Source of the DNA: Stenogyne calaminthoides
Taxonomy: Eukaryota; Streptophyta; Magnoliopsida; Lamiales; Lamiaceae
NCBI GenBank assembly: GCA_037126765.1
Contig: JBBCBC010000030.1
Span: forward strand, 8,268,786-8,332,785
Direction of reading: 5' to 3'
Length of the DNA stretch: 64,000 nucleotides
Shown: positions 58,111-64,000 of the stretch, piece by piece
Layout of the letters: every line of letters starts with the position of its first letter
How positions within the stretch are numbered: position 1 is the stretch's first letter
Translations under genes and position numbers: made by a program
The notes under the pieces: model-generated
The model's input: the letters and a program-made list of their open reading frames with translations, nothing else
The model's database searches: none
What the model was told of the DNA's origin: nothing

Positions 58111-60330
58111 TTACAACTGAGTTCTTCGAGTCTTCATTTTTTGGAAACGATCTATGACATTATCATCGGAAATATGTTGAAACATATCCTTCTCAATGAA
58201 AGTAACCAAACAATCATTCAAAACTTGATCACCCATGCTATTCCGCAACTTATTTTTTACATAGGTCATTCCGGAAAACACTCTTTCCACACTTGCAGTT
58301 GCTACTGGGAGAATCAACATCAACTTGATGAGTAAATAAATTGATGGATAAGTGTTATTCTTCTTTGTCTCGACAAGCATCATCGAAAGAGCACCAAGAT
58401 CATGTAAATTCCGAAACCTGACATCTCTTCGCATATCTCCAATATATACGTCAAGTCGACGTTCAAAAGTCAACATATCAATAGTTGCAAACTCAGAGGG
58501 ATAAAATGTGACGAGTTTGAGTATCTTTTTTTGTCAAAAGAAGAGAAACCATCTGTGGGACTTAGACTCGACATGCATATAAGTAACTTTGTATTGACCT
58601 CATCAAACAGTTCATTGAGTTCTTGAATTTGCAAATCAATTACTGCATTCAAAATTTCAAATCGAAAATGTCGAAGGTTCGTACCTTGGTCAACACAACG
58701 TCTTGATCTTCCTCGTGGAATATAAGGAGCATCCATATCGGGAACAACAATGTCATACTTAGTGCAAAATGAAGTGACCTTATCCAAGAGAGGTTCCCAT
58801 CCACTATCCCTTGTGTTTTGCAACAACTCCTTTGTTAATGAAACAAGAGACATAGCATTGACAATATCTTGATCTCTTCTTTGCAAAGCATTACACAAAT
58901 CATTGGAGTAACCAAAGACGAGTTCCATCAAGTGTGTCATAAAAATAAAATCAAATGTCTCAATTGAGTACAAAGTTGATTGGGCTTTTATCCTATCCTC
59001 TGAAGTTAAAGCTTTTTTTCCAATCACCGCAAGTACCTCGATAATTGTAGGAAATAAGTGGATAACATTCAAAAGAGTTTTATAATGAGATCCCCAATGC
59101 GTATCACCAGGCCTCTTCAAACCAAGTTCTTGATTCAATCCCGATCCACTCTTAAGTTCTCCCACTTTCAAGGCTTCAACAACATTTTCAGCTTGACTCT
59201 CTATGATCATTTCTCTTCGCTAACACCAATCACATTTAACAAATTTGAAAGTGTCTCAAAAAGCCAACCACAATCATTGTTTTTTTTAGCAACAGCAAGA
59301 AGTGTTAATTGAAGTTGATGAGCAAAACAATGAACAAAGTATGCACATGGAGTGTCCTGCATAATCAAAGTCTTAAGGTCATTTATCTCACCTTTCATAT
59401 TACTAGCTCCATCATATACTTGCCCTCGAATTTTAGATGGACTTAAAGAATGTTCCACAAGAAAAGACATAATTGCACATTTAAGTGTCGCAGCAGTGGT
59501 ATTACCAACATGTACAAGTCCAAGAAATCTCTCCACCACCATTCCCCTTTTGCCATCAACATAACGCAAACAAAGAGCTAATTGTTCCTTATGAGATACA
59601 TCACTTGACTCATCAGCCAGTATACCAAAGTAGTCATCACCAAGCTCCTCAATAATGTGCTTAGTTGTTTCTTTAGCACAACAATTAATGATATCTCTCC
59701 AATTGTGGAGATGTCATTTGACTATTTCGGAGCATTTTCAAGAACAACTTTTTAACATCCTCTTTATGTCCTGCTAGCCATTTCAAAAGCTCAAGAAAAT
59801 TTCCCTTATTAATTGATTCTTCACTTTCATCATGCCCACGACATGCCAATCCTTGAAGCAAAAGAAACCTTAAACAAGAAAGTGAAACCTCAAACGAGAT
59901 TCATACTCACGTTAATCACTTCACTTGCATTATAAAAAGCATGTACAATAGACTTTTCATTTGAATCTCTTAAATTAACAAATTTTTAAGAAGCAAGATT
60001 ATGTGAACTTTTAACACCACCAACATGCTTGTCAAACCTAATAGGTTTATTCCATGACCTAAATCCTTCATTAATAAAAGCATCTCCCCACACTACTATC
60101 AATTTCATTCTTGAATAAGTAACATACAAAGCAAAATGCGCGATCATTCTCAATACTATACTCAAGCCAATCATACTTTTTAAACCAAATGACACTAAAT
60201 CGACGATACCTCCAAGGTCCCTTTGAGGGAAGTTGTGAGTTTTGGGTTGACAAGATACTTTAAGAATGTATGCTCTTCTCACAAAGATTTTGTTGGTTCG
60301 GAGGATAATTCATGATGTTTATCCGTTTCC
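58111..60330 (-). pseudogene. hAT transposase, array unit A
   Basis: This is the ZMYM/TTF-type zinc-finger hAT transposase with the DUF4371 and hAT-dimerisation domains. The N-terminal part has many shifts (59700-60300). The middle is open: VDGKRGMVVERFLGLVHVGN, then GVSEEK and a stop at 59207 caused by a 7-bp deletion relative to unit C. It restarts MIIESQAENVVEAL and RPGDTHWGSHYKTLL. The C-terminal dimerisation region is good: LILPVATASVERVFSGMTYV, ending MKTRRTQL and TAA. Unlike B and C, it keeps the Lys codon after FQKM. Confidence 0.85.
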
Positions 60331-60499
60331 CGGGATCATTGGGAAGCAGAGGCGGATCCAGGATTTTAAATATGGGGATACGGAATATAGTAAGTTAAAT
60401 ATTAATTACTAATAAAAGTCATACAAATTTAATGTAGCCTAAAAAAAAAAAAAAGAGTACATGATATTCAAATTAAATTACAACCGAAGTTCTTCGAGT

Positions 60500-62733
60500 C
60501 TACATTTTTTGGAAACGGTCTATGACATTATCATCGGAAATATGTTGAAACATATCCTTCTCAATGAAAGTAACCAAACAATCATTCAAAAGTTGATCAC
60601 CCATGCTATTCGCAACTTATTTTTTTTACATAGGTCATTCCGTAAAACACTCTTTCCACACTTGATTTACATGGGAGATTCAACATCAACTTGATGAGTA
60701 AATAAATTGATGGATAAGTGTTATTCTTCTTTGTCTCGACAAGCATCATCGAAAAGATCACCAAGATCATGTAAATTTAAACCCGACATCTCTTCAAGAT
60801 ATCTCCAATATATACGTCAAGTCGACGTTCAAAAGCCAACATATCAATAGTTGCAAAACTCGGGAGGGATAAAATGTGACGAAGTTTGAGTATCTTTTCT
60901 TGTCAAAAAGAAGAGAAACCATCCGTGGGACTTAGACTCGACATGCATATAAGTAACTTTGTATTGACCTCATCAAACAAGGTTCATTGAAGTTCTTGAA
61001 TTTGCAAATCAATTATCGTGATTCAAAATTTCAAATCTAAAAATGTCAAGGTTCGTGACCTTGGTCAACACAACGTCTTGATCTTCCTCGTGGAATATAA
61101 GGAGCATCCATATAAAGAACAACAATGTCATACTTAGTGCAAAATGAAGTGACCTTATCCAAGAGAGGTTCCCATCCACTATCCTTGTGTTTTGCAACAA
61201 CAACTCCTTTGTTAATGAAACAAGAGACATAGCATTGACAATATCTTGATCTCTTCTTTTGCAAAGCATTACACAAATCATTGGAGTAACCAAAGACGAG
61301 TTCCATCAAGTGTGTCATAAAAATAAAATCAAATGTCTCAATTGAGTACAAAGTTGATTGGGCTTTTATCCTATCCTCTGAAGTTAAAGCTTTTTTTCCA
61401 ATCACCGCAAGTACCTCGATAATTGTAGGAAATAAGTGGATAACATTCAAAAGAGTTTTATAATGAGATCCCCAATGCGTATCACCAGGCCTCTTCAAAC
61501 CAAGTTCTTGATTCAATCCCGATCCACTCTTAAGTTCTCCCACTTTCAAGGCTTCAACAACATTTTCAGCTTGACTCTCTATGATCATTTCTCTTCGCTA
61601 ACACCAATCACATTTAACAAATTTGAAAGTGTCTCAAAAAGCCAACCACAATCATTGTTTTTTTTAGCAAAAACAAGAAGTGTTAATTGAAGTTGATGAG
61701 CAAAACAATGAACAAAGTATGCACATGGAGTGTCCTGCATAATCAAAGTCTTAAGGTCATTTATCTCACCTTTCATATTACTAGCTCCATCATATCCTTG
61801 CCCTCGAATTTTAGATGGACTTAAAGAATGTTCCACAAGCAAAGACATAATTGCACATTTAAGTGTCGCAGCAGTGGTATTACCAACATGTACAAGTCCA
61901 AGAAATCTCTCCACCACCATTCCCCTTTTGCCATCAACATAACGCAAACAAAGAGCTAATTGTTCCTTATGAGATACATCACTTGACTCATCAGCCAGTA
62001 TACCAAAGTAGTCATCACCAAGCTCCTCAATTATGTGCTTAGTTGTTTCTTTAGCACAACAATTAATGATATCTCTCTGAATTGTGGGAGATGTCATTTG
62101 ACTATTTCCTGGAGCATTTTCAAGAACAACTTTTTTAACATCCTCTTTATGTCCTGCTAGCCATTTCAAAAGCTCAAGAAAATTTCCCTTATTAATTGAT
62201 TCTTCACTTTCATCATGCCCACGACATGCCAATCCTTGAAGCAAAAGAAACCTTAAACAAGAAAGTGAAGCCCTCAAACGAGATTCATACTCACGTCGAA
62301 TCACTTCACTTGCATTATAAAAAGCATGTACAATAGACTTTTCATTTGAATCTCTTAAATTAACAAATTTTTCGTAAGCAAGATTATGTGAACTTTTAAC
62401 ACCACCAACATGCTTGTCAAACCTAATAGGTTTATTCCATGACCTAAATCCTTCATTAATAAAAGCATCTCCCCCCACACTACTATCAATTTCATTCTTG
62501 AATAAGTAACATACAAAGCAAAATGCCGCATCATTCTCAATACTATACTCAAGCCAATCATACTTTTTAAACCAAATGACACTAAATCGACGCATACCTC
62601 CAAGGTCCCTTTGAGGGAAGTTGTGAGTTTTGGGTTGACAAGATACTTTAAGAATGTATGCTCTTCTCACCGCATTTTGTTGGTTCGGAGGATAATTCAT
62701 GATGTTTATCCGTTTCCCGGGATCATTGGGAAG
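60500..62733 (-). pseudogene. hAT transposase, array unit B
   Basis: The N-terminal part is open for 371 codons (62700 down to 61585): MNYPPNQQNAVRRAYILKVS, the zinc-finger segment FCFVCYLFKNE, LADESSDVSHKEQLALCLRY and IRGQGYDGASNMKGEI. It ends GVSEEK at the same 7-bp deletion as unit A. The next block 61588-61046 is open. The C-terminal third (60600-61000) is full of small indels and ends with the TAG after FQKM shared with unit C. It is the best N-terminal part of the array. Confidence 0.85.
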
Positions 62734-62884
62734 CAGTGGCGGATCCAGGATTTTAAATATGGGGATACGGAATATAGTAAGTTAAATATTAATTACTAAT
62801 AAAAGTCATACAAATTTAATGTAGCCTAAACAAAAAAAAAGAGTACATGATATTCAAATTAAATTACAACTGAGTTCTTCGAGT

Positions 62885-64000
62885 CTACATTTTTTGGAAA
62901 CGGTCTATGACATTATCATCGGAAATATGTTGAAACATATCCTTCTCAATGAAAGTAACCAAACAATCATTCAAAAGTTGATCACCCATGCTATTCCGCA
63001 ACTTATTTTTTACATAGGTCATTCCAGAAAACACTCTTTCCACACTTGCAGTTGCTACTGGGAGATTCAACATCAACTTGATGAGTAAATAAATTGATGG
63101 ATAAGTGTTATTCTTCTTTGTCTCGACAAGCATCATAGAAAGATCACCAAGATCATGTAAATTCCGAAACCTGACATCTCTTCGCATATCTCCAATATAT
63201 ACGTCAAGTCGACGTTCAAAAGCCAACATATCAATAGTTGCAAACTCAGAGGGATAAAATGTGACGAGTTTGAGTATCTTTTTCTTGTCAAAAGAAGAGA
63301 AACCATCCGTGGGACTTAGACTCGACATGCATATAAGTAACTTTGTATTGACCTCATCAAACAGTTCATTGAGTTCTTGAATTTGCAAATCAATTACTGC
63401 ATTCAAAATTTCAAATCGAAATGTCGAAGGTTCGTACCTTGGTCAACACAACGTCTTGATCTTCCTCGTGGAATATAAGGAGCATCCATATCGGGAACAA
63501 CAATGTCATACTTAGTGCAAAATGAAGTGACCTTATCCAAGAGAGGTTCCCATCCACTATCCCTTGTGTTTTGCAACAACTCCTTTGTTAATGAAACAAG
63601 AGACATAGCATTGACAATATCTTGATCTCTTCTTTTGCAATGCATTACACAAATCATTGGAGTAACCAAAGATGAGTTCCATCAAGTGTGCCATAAAAAT
63701 AAAATCAAAAGCCTCAATTGATTACAAAGTTGATTGGGCTTTTATCCTATCCTCTGAAGTTAAAGCTGTTTTTCCATTCACCGCAAGTACCTCGATAATT
63801 GTAGGAAATAAGTGGATAACATTCAAAAGAGTTTTATAATGAGATCCCCAACGCGTATCACCAGGCCTATTCAAAACAAGCTCTTGATTCAAACCCGATC
63901 CACTCTTAAGTTCTCCCACTTTCAAGGCTTCAACAACATTTTCAGCTTGACTCTCTCGGATCATTTCTCTTCGCTTACAAGAAACACCAATCACATTTAA
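62885..64000 (-). pseudogene. hAT transposase, array unit C, continues past window
   Basis: Only the C-terminal half is inside the window. It has no 7-bp deletion: the reading runs GVSCKRREMIRESQAENVVE. A frameshift near 63720 and another near 63405 follow. The dimerisation part LNLPVATASVERVFSGMTYV is open and ends FQKM plus TAG at 62885-62887. Confidence 0.8.

Larger units (their letters stand above)
57982..64000 (-). mobile_element. Head-to-tail array of three partial hAT elements
   Basis: Units start at 57982, 60347 and 62734 with AAG/CAG(A or T)GGCGGATCCAGG, the hAT terminus, giving periods of 2365 and 2387. Each unit's right edge lies inside the transposase gene (LPNDPGKRINIMNYPPN on the minus strand), so the 5' third of the element is missing from every unit. 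The third unit runs past the window. The genes lie on the minus strand. Confidence 0.9.

Overview
The window is plant nuclear DNA, most likely from a core eudicot. Genes have several introns with GT-AG borders, intergenic DNA is AT-rich, and transposons are dense and nested. No bacterial or organellar feature is visible, and no tRNA or rRNA gene was recognised. I cannot name the species.

The backbone is a cluster of G-type lectin S-receptor-like kinase genes (S-RLKs, SD1 type), all with the same seven-exon layout. Copy 1 (4240-7533, minus strand) is a heavily damaged pseudogene. Copy 2 (14895-18130, plus) is complete except for one extra T in exon 1. Copy 3 (32271-35540, plus) is the only one I can read as intact; its seven exons join to 833 codons. 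Copy 4 (42174-46574, plus) is a pseudogene with frameshifts and an insertion in the transmembrane exon. Smaller fossils at about 41.7 and 57.7 kb fuse a kinase exon to a PPR-like piece. PPR-like pieces also lie near 7.9 and 18.9 kb. The cluster grew by duplication of larger blocks, because upstream and downstream flanks are also repeated.

The rest is mainly mobile DNA. There are three related CACTA elements: 1-3148 (cut by the window), 23775-28963 (minus) and 49221-54556 (plus). They carry decayed Transposase_21/DUF4218/DUF4216 genes, a decayed Ulp1-like protease gene, or both, plus palindromic subterminal repeats. A decayed Ty1/copia element (7946-12978) has three LTRs and matching 5-bp target duplications. 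A PIF/Harbinger element (19417-23614) has both its Myb/SANT and DDE genes. A hAT element (36186-39823) has a perfect 8-bp duplication and unusual CCGGTTC-rich ends. A Ty3/gypsy-like element (48695-56462) has unequal LTRs and lost its coding region, and the third CACTA inserted beside its polypurine tract. A Stowaway MITE and several MITE-like repeats are scattered between. From 57982 to the right edge lies a head-to-tail array of three partial hAT units. Its middle unit is a mosaic of its neighbours, the pattern expected from unequal crossing over.

Only copy 3 of the S-RLK looks able to make a full host protein. It would be a plasma-membrane receptor kinase with lectin, S-locus glycoprotein/EGF-like and PAN domains outside and a Ser/Thr kinase inside.
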